From PFJX01 sp964466195 (lineage in GTDB: Bacteria > Pseudomonadota > Gammaproteobacteria > Burkholderiales > Thiobacillaceae), in assembly GCA_964466195.1 (NCBI GenBank), contig CAYXMQ010000014.1, forward strand, positions 1 through 64,000: 64,000 nt of DNA, in the 5' to 3' direction. The position numbers and the translations under genes are program-made. The notes under the pieces were generated by a model. The model was not told the origin of the DNA. It made no database searches and saw nothing but the letters and a program-made list of their open reading frames with translations. Each line of letters begins with the position of its first letter. Within the stretch, counting starts at the first letter, position 1. Positions 55,054-63,915 of this stretch are shown one piece after another.

Positions 55054-57822
55054 CTATTCGCGCATCGCCTTCGCCGCCATGATCGCCGCCTGAGCCGCCG
55101 CCAGACGCGCCACCGGCACGCGCGGGCCGGAGCAGGAAACGTAGCTCAGGCCGACTTCATGGCAGAAGCGGATCGACGCCGGGTGGCCGCCGTGCTCGCC
55201 GCAGATGCCGATCTTCATGCCGGGGCGGGTGGCGCGGCCCCAATCCACCGCCAGTTTCATGATCTTGCCGACCCCCTTCACGTCCAGCACCTCGAACGGG
55301 TTGTCCTGCAGAATCTTGTGCTGGTTGTACATCGGCAGGAACTTGTTTTCCGCGTCCTCGCGTGAGAACGAGAACACCGCCTGGGTCAGGTCGTTGGTGC
55401 CGAACGAAAAGAACTCGGCCTCCTCGGCCAGCCTTTCCGCACGCATGCAGGCGCGCACCACTTCCAGCATGGAGCCGAGCTGGAAGTTGAGCGCGACGCC
55501 GGTCGCGGCCTCGACATCGGAGCGGATGCCTTCCACCCACGCTTTCACCTGCTTCAGCTCCTGTGCGGTGCAGACCTGCGGCACCATGATTTCCGGGTGC
55601 ACCTCGAAGCCGGCCTTCTGGCACTCGGCGGCGGCTTCCAGGATGGCGCGAATCTGCATGGCGTAGATTTCCGGGAAGGTCAGTCCCAGGCGCACGCCGC
55701 GATGGCCGAGCATGGGGTTGATCTCGTGCAGGGCGCGCACCTTCTTCAGCATCGCCTCCTTCTTCTGGATGGCCTCGTCCACCAGCACCGGGTCGGCCGG
55801 CAGCGCAACCTGCGGATGCGTGTCGCGGGTGCGGTACATGAAGTCCACCGCGTCGGACAGCACCTGCATGCCGCGCAGCGTGTCGCGCAGGTGCTTGAGC
55901 TGATCGAGTTCTTCCACCAGTTGGTCGGCGCTGGGCAGGAACTCGTGGATCGGCGGGTCGAGCAGGCGGATGGTGACCGGGCGCGGCGCCATCGCCTTGA
56001 AGATGCCGGCGAAGTCGGCGCGCTGGATCGGCAGCAACTTGTTGAGCGCGATCTGTCGGTCGCCGATGCTCTCGGCGACGATCATTTCAACCACGATGGG
56101 CAGACGCTCGACGGCATTGAACATGCGCTCGGTGCGGCACAGGCCGATGCCCATGGCGCCATATTTGAGGGCGCGCTCGGCATCGGTCGGGGTATCGGCG
56201 TTGGCCATCACCTTCAGTTGCGCCATGTCGTCGGCCCAGGACAGCAGCGTGCCCAGTTCCGGCGAAAAGTCGGCTTCGATCATCGCCACCTCGCCCAGGT
56301 AGACGTTGCCGGTGGTGCCGTCGAGGGTGATCACCGTGCCTTCACCGAAGGCCTTGTCGCCGACGATGGCCTGGCGCGTGTGGACATCGACATGAATGCC
56401 CTCGGCGCCGGCCACGCAGGGTTTGCCCATGCCGCGCGCGACCACGGCGGCGTGCGAAGTCTTGCCGCCGCGGCTGGTCAGGATGCCCTGGCTGGCGAAG
56501 AAACCGTGGATGTCTTCCGGCTTGGTCTCCTCGCGCACCAGAATGACCTTCTCGCCGGCGCGGCCGAGTTTCTCGGCGCGGTCGGCATCGAACACGGCGA
56601 TGCCCGAAGCCGCGCCGGGCGAGGCGGGCAGGCCGCGCGCCACGGCCACCGCCCGGGTTTTCGGGTCCAGGCGCGGGAACAGCAGTTGTTCCAGCATTTC
56701 CGGCTGGATGCGCAGCAACGCCTGTTGCTTGTCGATCAGGCCTTCCTTGACCATGTCCACCGAGGTGCGCACCAGCGCGGTGGCGTTCATCTTGCCGTTG
56801 CGGGTCTGCAGGCAGAACAGCGTGCCTTTCTCGATGGTGTATTCGTAGTCCTGCACTTCCTTGTAATGGCCTTCGAGCTGGTCGCGCAACTCGACCAGCT
56901 GCCGGTACAGATCCGGCATTTCGCTGGCCAGTTCCGCCACCGGCTTCGGCGTGCGAATGCCGGCCACCACGTCCTCGCCCTGGGCGTTGGTCAGGTATTC
57001 GCCGAACATCACGTTCTCGCCGGTGCCGGGGTCGCGGGTGAAGCCCACCCCCGTCGCGGAATCATCGCCCATGTTGCCGAACACCATCGCCACGACGTTG
57101 ACCGCCGTGCCGTTGGCCATCGCCGGAGTGATCTTGAACTCGCGCCGGTAATCCACCGCGCGCTTGCCGCCCCAGGAGTTGAACACCGCCTTGATCGCGA
57201 TCTCGAGTTGTTCGTAGGGATCGGCCGGGAAGGGCCGGCCGGTGTGCTTCTGCACCACGTCCAGGAAGCGCTCGGCGATCTCGGCCAGATCGCGCGCGGA
57301 CAGGCCGACGTCGTGCTTCACCCCGGCCTTGGACTTCACGGCGTTGAATTCGTTGTCGAACAACTCCTCCGGCACGCCCAGCGCCACCTTGCCGAACAAT
57401 TGGATGAAGCGGCGGTAGGCGTCGTGCGCGAAACGCGCGTTGCCGGTCTGGGCGATCAGCCCTTGCAAGGTCTCCGCGTTGAGGCCGAGGTTGAGGATGG
57501 TGTCCATCATGCCCGGCATGGACATGGCCGAACCGGAGCGCACCGAAACCAGCAGCGGGTTGTCGCGGCCGCCGAACACCTTGCCGCTGGCCGACTCGAC
57601 CCGCAGCAACTGCATGCGCACTTCGTCCATCACGCCCGCGGACAAGGCGCGCTGCGGATCGTCGAGAAAGGCCAGGCACGCTTCGGTGCTGATCACGAAA
57701 CCCGGCGGCACGTTCAAGCCGATCTGCGTCATTTCGCACAGATTCGCGCCTTTGCCGCCCAACAAATGCTTGTTCTTGCCGTCGCCCTCACTGAAGGCGT
57801 ACACCCACTTGTTCGTTGCCAT
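55054..57822 (-). CDS. ppdK: Pyruvate phosphate dikinase
   Basis: A 922-residue enzyme that interconverts pyruvate, ATP and Pi with PEP, AMP and PPi. N-terminal ATP-grasp part (KWVYAFSEGDG, LLGGKGANLCEMTQIGLNVPPGFVIST), the phospho-His domain GGKTSHAAVVARGMGKPCVAG, and the PEP/pyruvate TIM barrel ending in GICGEHGGHPASIRFCHEVGLSYVSCSG. The ATG at 57822 matches the family start (MATNKWVYAF) with GGGAG upstream. It can run towards gluconeogenesis or, with pyrophosphate, glycolysis. Followed upstream on the same strand by a glycosyltransferase and a ThDP enzyme. Confidence 0.97.
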   Translation of the reverse strand: MATNKWVYAFSEGDGKNKHLLGGKGANLCEMTQIGLNVPPGFVISTEACLAFLDDPQRALSAGVMDEVRMQLLRVESASGKVFGGRDNPLLVSVRSGSAMSMPGMMDTILNLGLNAETLQGLIAQTGNARFAHDAYRRFIQLFGKVALGVPEELFDNEFNAVKSKAGVKHDVGLSARDLAEIAERFLDVVQKHTGRPFPADPYEQLEIAIKAVFNSWGGKRAVDYRREFKITPAMANGTAVNVVAMVFGNMGDDSATGVGFTRDPGTGENVMFGEYLTNAQGEDVVAGIRTPKPVAELASEMPDLYRQLVELRDQLEGHYKEVQDYEYTIEKGTLFCLQTRNGKMNATALVRTSVDMVKEGLIDKQQALLRIQPEMLEQLLFPRLDPKTRAVAVARGLPASPGAASGIAVFDADRAEKLGRAGEKVILVREETKPEDIHGFFASQGILTSRGGKTSHAAVVARGMGKPCVAGAEGIHVDVHTRQAIVGDKAFGEGTVITLDGTTGNVYLGEVAMIEADFSPELGTLLSWADDMAQLKVMANADTPTDAERALKYGAMGIGLCRTERMFNAVERLPIVVEMIVAESIGDRQIALNKLLPIQRADFAGIFKAMAPRPVTIRLLDPPIHEFLPSADQLVEELDQLKHLRDTLRGMQVLSDAVDFMYRTRDTHPQVALPADPVLVDEAIQKKEAMLKKVRALHEINPMLGHRGVRLGLTFPEIYAMQIRAILEAAAECQKAGFEVHPEIMVPQVCTAQELKQVKAWVEGIRSDVEAATGVALNFQLGSMLEVVRACMRAERLAEEAEFFSFGTNDLTQAVFSFSREDAENKFLPMYNQHKILQDNPFEVLDVKGVGKIMKLAVDWGRATRPGMKIGICGEHGGHPASIRFCHEVGLSYVSCSGPRVPVARLAAAQAAIMAAKAMRE

Positions 57823-57920
57823 CTGCGTTCTCCCGGTCGATCCGCCCAGCCTTGGGCGAAAACCGTAGCATGGCATGGGAAAGCGGAGCGGTCAGCCCGC
57901 CATGCGCTTGGCTGATGCGC

Positions 57921-59723
57921 TCAGTCCGGCGCCTGCAGCACGGCCAGCGCCTGCGCCCAGGCCTGCCGGTTGGCGTGCAGGCCGGTCAGGGCGGCGAGTT
58001 GCCGGGCGCGCCAGTCGCTGCGGCGCGCCGGGTCGTCGAGGCGCGCAATGCAAGCCGACGCGGCGCCGAAATTGTGTGCAATGTTGCCGGCGAACGACTC
58101 GAAGTTGGCCACTGCGCCGGCCAGGCCGGGCGTCCGCTGCCACCAGTGCGCGGCGTCGTGCAGCAGAGTCTGCAGATGGTCGAGGCGCGCCAGGATGGCG
58201 CGTTGCTTGTCGCGGTAGGTCTCGCGCATTTCGGCTTGCACCGCAGCCAGCGTTGCATCCACCACGGATGCGGCCAGGCTGGCGTCGGGATAGCCCAGAG
58301 CGGTCAGGCGTTGCATGGAAAACAGCATGACGTCGCCGTGAAACTGGCGTTCGAACTCGCCGCACAGGTCGATATGCGCGCTGGCGTCGACGACGCCGGG
58401 ACGGAATTCGGATTGGCCGGTGGCGTCCAGCGTGCGCTTGTGCAGCATCGGCACGTTGGCGGAGACGAAGCGCGAGCCGATTTCGGCCTGCAGCAGACGG
58501 CCCATGGTCGGGCCGGACATGCGCAGGCGCAGCGGCGCGTAGGGAATGAACCAGCCCAGCGCGTCCGGCCGGAACACGTAGTTGCCGGTGTAAACGGTGC
58601 GCGCCGGCTGCACGCTGGCGGCGGCATCGGAAGGCTCGAACCAGGTCACGCGGGTGGGATGTTCGCCGTGGAAGAAGCGATTCAGGCGCGTGGAAAACTC
58701 CGCGAAACAGGCGGCATTGTCAGGCTCGCCGGGCAACGTGCAACGATAACGGTAGGCCGCGGCGGCCGGCTTGAAGCCGAACAGATCGGCCATGTCGTGA
58801 TAGGCGGCGTCCCGGCTTTGCCCATGCGCGCCGGCGGCATCCGGCTGCGGGTAAGGCTGTTCCGGCGCGCGCGCGGCCATCTCATGCAGGAAGCCGATCA
58901 CGTCTTCCAAAAAATTGCCGGCCATCACGGCGGGCGAAACCGGCGGATCGCCGACCACTTTTCCGGTCAGCACCAGCGCGTCGCTGCGGCTGAAGATGGC
59001 ATCCAGGTGATAGAGAAAATTCACCGCGCAGACTTCGTTGGCCACCACGCGGCCGCCGGTGGCCGCGGGCGGCTCCACATTCACCTTGAATTCCTGGTCG
59101 GCGTCGATGGTGTAGAACAAAACCTTCTCGTCCGGGCTGGTTGCCGACATCCGCGCGTGCAGTTCGGCGCACTTCAGATAAGCGATGTTGCGCATCATCG
59201 CCTGACCCTTGTGGCCGAATGCGGTGCGCGCGTGCTGGCCGACGATGGGCGTCAGGTCCAGCCCCGCCAGCTTGTCCAGCAGCGCGAGTTGCTCGTCCAG
59301 ACCGAAATAGTCGGTGCAAAGGCCGGCGCGGTCGAATTCGGCGGCGATGGCGCGATTCCGCTCGATGCAGCCGGCATCGCTCGAATCGTCGGCCAGCAAC
59401 ACCGAAACCTTGCGCCAGCGGCCGTCCTGCATGCCGCCGTAGCCATAGGCGCGGCACAGTTCGAGCAGGCTGCGCAGGCAGTCCTGCAGATGGATCGGGC
59501 TGTCCGCCACCGGGATGACGATGACGAAATGGTGGCGGCGCCGGCCTTCGCCGTGTTGCGCCAGCAAGGCCTCCAAGCGTCGCCAGGCGGCTTGATAGGA
59601 CGCCAGCAGGTGCGCCTTGAAACCGCCCTGCCAGAGCGCCGTTTCGAAGCGGGCGATGGCGGCGTGCTGTGCGGCGATCTGCGCGGGCAGGTCAGCGAGC
59701 CGACAGGTAGCTGGGGAAGGCAT
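57921..59723 (-). CDS. GT2-like glycosyltransferase, substrate unknown
   Basis: A 600-residue protein without membrane helices. GT-A fold features: HFVIVIPVADSPIHLQDCLRSLLELC, VSVLLADDSSDAG, and the metal-binding DxD in LFYTIDADQEFKV. The C-terminal 200 residues are helical and Ala-rich and unassigned. The ATG at 59723 overlaps the end of the ThDP enzyme gene by 32 bases, so the two are co-expressed. It could decorate a surface polymer or make a storage compound; nothing nearby decides which. Assignment to GT2 rests on the fold motifs only. Confidence 0.65.
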   Translation of the reverse strand: MPSPATCRLADLPAQIAAQHAAIARFETALWQGGFKAHLLASYQAAWRRLEALLAQHGEGRRRHHFVIVIPVADSPIHLQDCLRSLLELCRAYGYGGMQDGRWRKVSVLLADDSSDAGCIERNRAIAAEFDRAGLCTDYFGLDEQLALLDKLAGLDLTPIVGQHARTAFGHKGQAMMRNIAYLKCAELHARMSATSPDEKVLFYTIDADQEFKVNVEPPAATGGRVVANEVCAVNFLYHLDAIFSRSDALVLTGKVVGDPPVSPAVMAGNFLEDVIGFLHEMAARAPEQPYPQPDAAGAHGQSRDAAYHDMADLFGFKPAAAAYRYRCTLPGEPDNAACFAEFSTRLNRFFHGEHPTRVTWFEPSDAAASVQPARTVYTGNYVFRPDALGWFIPYAPLRLRMSGPTMGRLLQAEIGSRFVSANVPMLHKRTLDATGQSEFRPGVVDASAHIDLCGEFERQFHGDVMLFSMQRLTALGYPDASLAASVVDATLAAVQAEMRETYRDKQRAILARLDHLQTLLHDAAHWWQRTPGLAGAVANFESFAGNIAHNFGAASACIARLDDPARRSDWRARQLAALTGLHANRQAWAQALAVLQAPD

Positions 59724-61374
59724 GCTTATCGAGCAGGATTTCGATCAGATTGATCGCACCGGTCAGGTCGGCATCGGCGAACAGCGCGTCGATGTCGGCC
59801 TCGGCCGCGATGCGGTGATGCTGGATGCCAAAGGCGCGAGCGAGCAGCGCGAAATCGGGATTCACGAAATCGCAGTCGATGTAGCGCTCGCCATACAGCT
59901 GAAACTGATTCTTGCGGATCAGCCCCATCGTGGCATTGTTGATGACCACGATATTGAGCGGAATGGCGTAGTTCACCGCGGTCATGATTTCCATGCAACA
60001 CATCTGAAAGCCGCCGTCGCCGAGGATCGCGAAGGTCGGCGCGTTCCGGGCGTACATCCGGGCGCCGATCGCCGCCGGGATGGCATGGCCCAGCGAGGAG
60101 ATGCCGGAGTTGGGGAAATAGTGATTGGCGTGCGAGACGTCGAAAAAACTCTGCGCGAACACGATGTTGTCATCGAAGATCAACGCGTCCTGCGGGAATC
60201 GTCTGGCCAGGCCGGCGAAGAACGCCTCCATCAGGCGGAACTTGGCGCGCTGCGCGGCGGCGGCTTCGGCCAGCGGCCGGTTTTCCGATTCGCGATGGTC
60301 ATCCAGCTTGTCGAGGCGGCTGCGCTCGGCCCCTTCCGCCGTCAGCGTGGTCAGCAATGCCGTCAGCACTTCGCGGATATCGCCGTGGATCGCCACGTCC
60401 GGCTTGAACACCTTGCCCAGTTGGCCGGCATCGCGGTCCACCTGCGCCACTTTCTTGCCGGCCAGCAGCTTGGCGTCCCACAGATAGCTGGTGCGCTCGT
60501 TGAAACCGGCGCCGAGAAAGATCACCAGATCGGCATGCTCGACGATGTAGCGATAGGCCTGGCCGTTCGAAGTCACGCCGAGACAGCCGAGCGACAGCGC
60601 GCCGCCCTCGCTGACCACGCCCTTGGCCTTCAGGCTCGACGCAACCGGAATGCCCAGCGCCTCGCTCAGGCTGGCGACGACATCGCGCGCACCCGCCTTG
60701 ATGCAGCCATAGCCGGCGACGATGACCGGATAGCGCGCCGCCTGGATCAGCGCCGCCAGCTGCGCCAGCGCGCCGGCATGCGCCGCGACGGTTTCCGTCC
60801 TGCGCGGCAACGCGGCGTGCAGATGGAGCTGATCGAGCACGTCGGCATCGACCATTTCCTTCTGCACGTTGTACGGAATGCTCAACAGCACCGGTCCCGG
60901 CTCATGCGAAAACAGCGCCCGCGTGGCCTGGTTGAGCACCTGGCCGAGGTAATCGGTGCGCTCGACCAACTTGTGATAGCGGGTGATACTGGCAAACAGC
61001 GCGCCCTGGTCGATGGCGCCGCCCTCGCCCGAGCTTTCCTGCAAACCGCCCTTGCCGAAGATGTAGGTCGAGGTCTCGCCGGTAATCACCAGCACCGGCA
61101 AGCGTTCGGCATAAGCGTTGGCGATGCCGGTCACCAGATTGGTCGCGCCCGGCCCGGCGGTGGCGATGCAGGCGGAGACCTGGTGCGACACGCGGGCGTA
61201 ACCGCCGGCCATGAACGCCGCGCCCTGCTCGTGCTTGACCAGCACGCTCTTCACTTGCGAGTCGCGCAGTTGGTCGTAGATCGGCAATACATGCGCGCCG
61301 GGCATGCCGAAGATGACTTCGACGCCCAGCCGCTCCAGGTATTTGACGATCAGTTCGCTGACGGTGATTTTCAT
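59692..61374 (-). CDS. Acetolactate synthase-like ThDP-dependent enzyme
   Basis: A 560-residue enzyme with the three domains of the IlvB family. N-terminal PYR domain: GVEVIFGMPGAHVLPIYDQL, with the catalytic Glu in VLVKHEQGAAFMAGGYAR and TAGPGATNLVTGIANAY. C-terminal ThDP motif: GDGGFQMCCMEIMTAVNYAIPLNIVVINN. The ATG at 61374 gives the standard MKITVSELIVKYLERLG start; upstream frame to 61572 is not family-like. No small regulatory subunit (ilvH) follows, so it is probably not the main acetolactate synthase; a sulfoacetaldehyde, glyoxylate carboligase or other 2-oxoacid activity is possible. Overlaps the glycosyltransferase gene. Confidence 0.85.
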   Translation of the reverse strand: MKITVSELIVKYLERLGVEVIFGMPGAHVLPIYDQLRDSQVKSVLVKHEQGAAFMAGGYARVSHQVSACIATAGPGATNLVTGIANAYAERLPVLVITGETSTYIFGKGGLQESSGEGGAIDQGALFASITRYHKLVERTDYLGQVLNQATRALFSHEPGPVLLSIPYNVQKEMVDADVLDQLHLHAALPRRTETVAAHAGALAQLAALIQAARYPVIVAGYGCIKAGARDVVASLSEALGIPVASSLKAKGVVSEGGALSLGCLGVTSNGQAYRYIVEHADLVIFLGAGFNERTSYLWDAKLLAGKKVAQVDRDAGQLGKVFKPDVAIHGDIREVLTALLTTLTAEGAERSRLDKLDDHRESENRPLAEAAAAQRAKFRLMEAFFAGLARRFPQDALIFDDNIVFAQSFFDVSHANHYFPNSGISSLGHAIPAAIGARMYARNAPTFAILGDGGFQMCCMEIMTAVNYAIPLNIVVINNATMGLIRKNQFQLYGERYIDCDFVNPDFALLARAFGIQHHRIAAEADIDALFADADLTGAINLIEILLDKHAFPSYLSAR

Positions 61375-61407
61375 GCGGTTGCGAGAAGCGCCGCAGGGTG
61401 GCGCGTG

Positions 61408-61434
61408 GTTGGCGTTGGCAGTTGGCAGTTGGCG
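61408..61434. repeat. Short tandem repeat of GTTGGC(A)
   Basis: Four near-identical 6-7-base units (GTTGGC, GTTGGCA, GTTGGCA, GTTGGCG) in the 224-base divergent gap before the ThDP gene. Such repeats can change copy number by slippage and might alter spacing in that promoter region. Confidence 0.6.
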
Positions 61435-61598
61435 TAAATCGCATCGCGCCGAAAGAATGCGGCGGAAGGGCGGGATTTGAGCACAAGACGCCGTCTGCGG
61501 AAACCTTGGCAGGCCGCGCCAAGGTCGTGATTGGCATAGGGTTATTGGGACGCAAGCGCCGGTGTGTGGCATTGTGCCCCCATTCTTGGAGACTACTC

Positions 61599-61844
61599 GT
61601 GGCCGACCTCAACACGCTCTCCGCGCTCGGTTTTGCGCTGCCTACCCCCGCCTACCTGTTTGGCTTGATTCTGTTTGGCCTGATCGGCCTCGCCGCCTAC
61701 GGCTACGGCAGGAAAACCGCCCGCCCGAAACTGCGCTGGACCGGCCTGGGCATGATGCTCTACCCCTACGCCATCTCCGACACCTGGCTGCTCTATGCCG
61801 TCGGCGCGGCGCTATGTGCGGGGCTGTACTGGATGCACGACTAG
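61599..61844 (+). CDS. Small membrane protein, conserved type, function unknown
   Basis: An 81-residue protein starting at GTG 61599, with GGAG 7 bases upstream. Hydrophobic segments at about residues 18-36, 48-60 and 63-78, with a basic loop GYGRKTARPKLRW between; ends GLYWMHD. It resembles the small conserved inner-membrane proteins found singly in many betaproteobacteria, with no known role. It converges on the next gene and shares the bases CTAG with its stop codon. Confidence 0.65.
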   Translation: MADLNTLSALGFALPTPAYLFGLILFGLIGLAAYGYGRKTARPKLRWTGLGMMLYPYAISDTWLLYAVGAALCAGLYWMHD

Positions 61845-63085
61845 CGGCGCCGCCCTTTCCAGGCGGCATTGCAGGTTTGCCGAAAATATTCGAGGGCGCG
61901 TTCCATGTAGGCGTCGGGCCAATTCGGATCGGCATCGGCGAGTTGCTCCTGCGCTTCCAGCATCAGGTCTTCCAGCCAGAATCGGCGCAAATCGTCGCGC
62001 AGCGCTTCCGGCGCATGCGCCTCGATGAAAGCGAGCACGGCGGCCGAATCGAAACCCGCCGTCCGAAAGCGCTGAATGATCGCTTTGGCTTCCTTCAGCA
62101 GCACGGCGGCCTTCACCGGCTGGCCGGTCGCCAGGCAAAGAAAGACGCTGGCCAGCACGGCCGGGTCGTCGCCTTTGCCGCGCGTGACCCGATCCCATTC
62201 CTTGGCCACCAGACGCTCGTATTCCCGCACGTCCTCGTCCAGGTTCACGTTGACGAAGAACGCAAGGCCGGAATCGCCGTTCAACAATTTGTCCGCACTA
62301 TTGCCGGCCTGCCGAATCTTGGGCAGATCGTTGGCGACGAAACGCGCCATTTCACGTCGCGCCAGTCGCTGGAATTCGCTCGGCGCATCCTTGATGAAGG
62401 TCTCCAGCCGCTTCTGCTCCGCCTCCGCCGTCACGCTCTTGGCCGCCTTGACCAGACGGACGAAGGCGGTACGGGTCGGCATCCGCAACTCGGCTTTGTC
62501 GACCGCGATCACCAGCAGTGCGCTGCGGATCAGCGCGTCGGCATCGTCCATCTCGCCGCCATCGGCGCCCATTTTTTTCGCCAGCCAGAACGAGAAATCG
62601 AGGATGTTTTGGTTTTCCTGGCGCCGTGCCAGATCCGCCTGGTATTCGGCCAGCGAAATCCGCTTAGCCGCGGTCTTCTCGTCGAGATAGGCGCGTTGGC
62701 TCTCCGGCGTCACCGGATTGCCGGCCAGCACGGTGCTCTCCGGCATGGCATGCAGCAGTTTGAGCATCTCCGAACCGCCCTTGGAATGCGACAGAAAGGT
62801 CTTGTCGCGCAAGGAGTACGCCGCGAGTCGCAGGTCGCCGGCGGTCAGGTTTTCTAGGTAGAGGCTGATCAGATTGACCATGCGATGCAGGGCCAGCTCA
62901 AGCTCCGGACGCAGATGCGCGGTGCCGAAATAATGCGCGATCTGGACGATGCCCTTGGCGAAATCCGCCTGCATCGCCTGCAGCCGCTCGGGCGTGAGAA
63001 TGTCCTGCTCCACGCCGTAACGCAGCGCTTTATCAAAGAACGGCCGGCTGTCGAAAGCCGAAACAGAGGTCGCGGGGGTGGCCAT
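61841..63085 (-). CDS. Hypothetical helical protein, 414 residues
   Basis: Not recognised. The protein has no signal peptide or membrane helix and is almost wholly alpha-helical with many charged residues (EYQADLARRQENQNILDFSFWLAKKMGADGGEMDDADALIRSALLVIAVDKAELRMPTRTAFVRLVKAAKSV in the middle, split over several helices). Codon use and the 33-base spacing after the 249-residue gene show it is a real gene in an operon. No metal or nucleotide motif seen. Its stop overlaps the stop of the small membrane protein by 4 bases. Confidence 0.75.
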   Translation of the reverse strand: MATPATSVSAFDSRPFFDKALRYGVEQDILTPERLQAMQADFAKGIVQIAHYFGTAHLRPELELALHRMVNLISLYLENLTAGDLRLAAYSLRDKTFLSHSKGGSEMLKLLHAMPESTVLAGNPVTPESQRAYLDEKTAAKRISLAEYQADLARRQENQNILDFSFWLAKKMGADGGEMDDADALIRSALLVIAVDKAELRMPTRTAFVRLVKAAKSVTAEAEQKRLETFIKDAPSEFQRLARREMARFVANDLPKIRQAGNSADKLLNGDSGLAFFVNVNLDEDVREYERLVAKEWDRVTRGKGDDPAVLASVFLCLATGQPVKAAVLLKEAKAIIQRFRTAGFDSAAVLAFIEAHAPEALRDDLRRFWLEDLMLEAQEQLADADPNWPDAYMERALEYFRQTCNAAWKGRRR

Positions 63086-63118
63086 GCGTTCGTATCCGGG
63101 TCGGCGGCGAGTCGCGCC

Positions 63119-63868
63119 CTAAATGGCCGACTCTTCCTCGTCGTCCTCTGTGTCCGTCGGCCCCGAGGAGGCCGGCGCCGGCGACGCATTTGATTCCTCC
63201 ATGTGCTTCTGCATGCGGTCACGCAGCGCGAACATGACTTCTTCGAACGCATCGGTCAGTTCGTAACGCAGTATCCAGGCCGCTTCCATCCAGTCGCCAT
63301 CGGCGATTTCCGAACGAGAAAGCTGCGGCCGGGCGTTTTCGATGGAATCGCCGAAATCCAGGCCGTGGTCGAGCTCCTCGACTTTTTCCATCAGCCAGGT
63401 GTTGTGGGTCTGAATGCCGGAGTCGGTGTTGAATTGCGGCGTAAAACGGCCGCTGCTGGCAAAGCTGAACATCTCGTCGTAGCGGTCCTCGAAATAGTCG
63501 GCCAGCGTCTGGCTGCCGCCCTCGATCTCGGCGATGGCTTCCAGATACTCGCCGACCGTGTTCGGGTCGCGAAAAATGACCGAATTGATCATCGCGCGCA
63601 GCCGTTCCCGAGTGCGCTCGCCGTACTTCCTTTCCAGCACCACGCTGCGCGCAAACTGCTCCGGCGTAACCAGCATGTTCACCACCGATTCGCGCGAGGA
63701 ATCAAACTCGCGCATGACCGCGAGCAGATCCTTCGGCGCCATGTCGCCCAGCACGCTGACCAGCGCATGATCGCCATCCTGTTCGGCGATGGCGACCAGC
63801 GCCTGCTCAGCGCCGGCGATATCGCCGGCGAGGATCAACTGGGAGGATTTCGTAACTACCGGGTGCAT
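63119..63868 (-). CDS. Hypothetical protein, 249 residues
   Basis: Not recognised. Starts at ATG 63868 with AAGGA 7 bases upstream; the frame is open to 63955 but without a ribosome site. Mostly helical. Residues 1-60 (QLILAGDIAGAEQALVAIAEQDGDHALVSVLGDMAPKDLLAVMREFD) read like helical repeats, and DMAPKDLLAVMREFD hints at the MgtE N-terminal helical type. The C-terminus is acidic and low-complexity (SGPTDTEDDEEESAI). Cytoplasmic. In an operon with the 414-residue gene and the partial gene upstream. Confidence 0.72.
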   Translation of the reverse strand: MHPVVTKSSQLILAGDIAGAEQALVAIAEQDGDHALVSVLGDMAPKDLLAVMREFDSSRESVVNMLVTPEQFARSVVLERKYGERTRERLRAMINSVIFRDPNTVGEYLEAIAEIEGGSQTLADYFEDRYDEMFSFASSGRFTPQFNTDSGIQTHNTWLMEKVEELDHGLDFGDSIENARPQLSRSEIADGDWMEAAWILRYELTDAFEEVMFALRDRMQKHMEESNASPAPASSGPTDTEDDEEESAI

Positions 63869-63915
63869 GCTGTGTCCTTCAATTCGAATAAGGTGGTGAC
63901 CTGCGCTTTCTGGGT

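Noticed and set aside
55597..57915. 772-codon plus-strand frame
   Set aside because: Antisense to ppdK, His/Ala/Gly-rich and without motifs.
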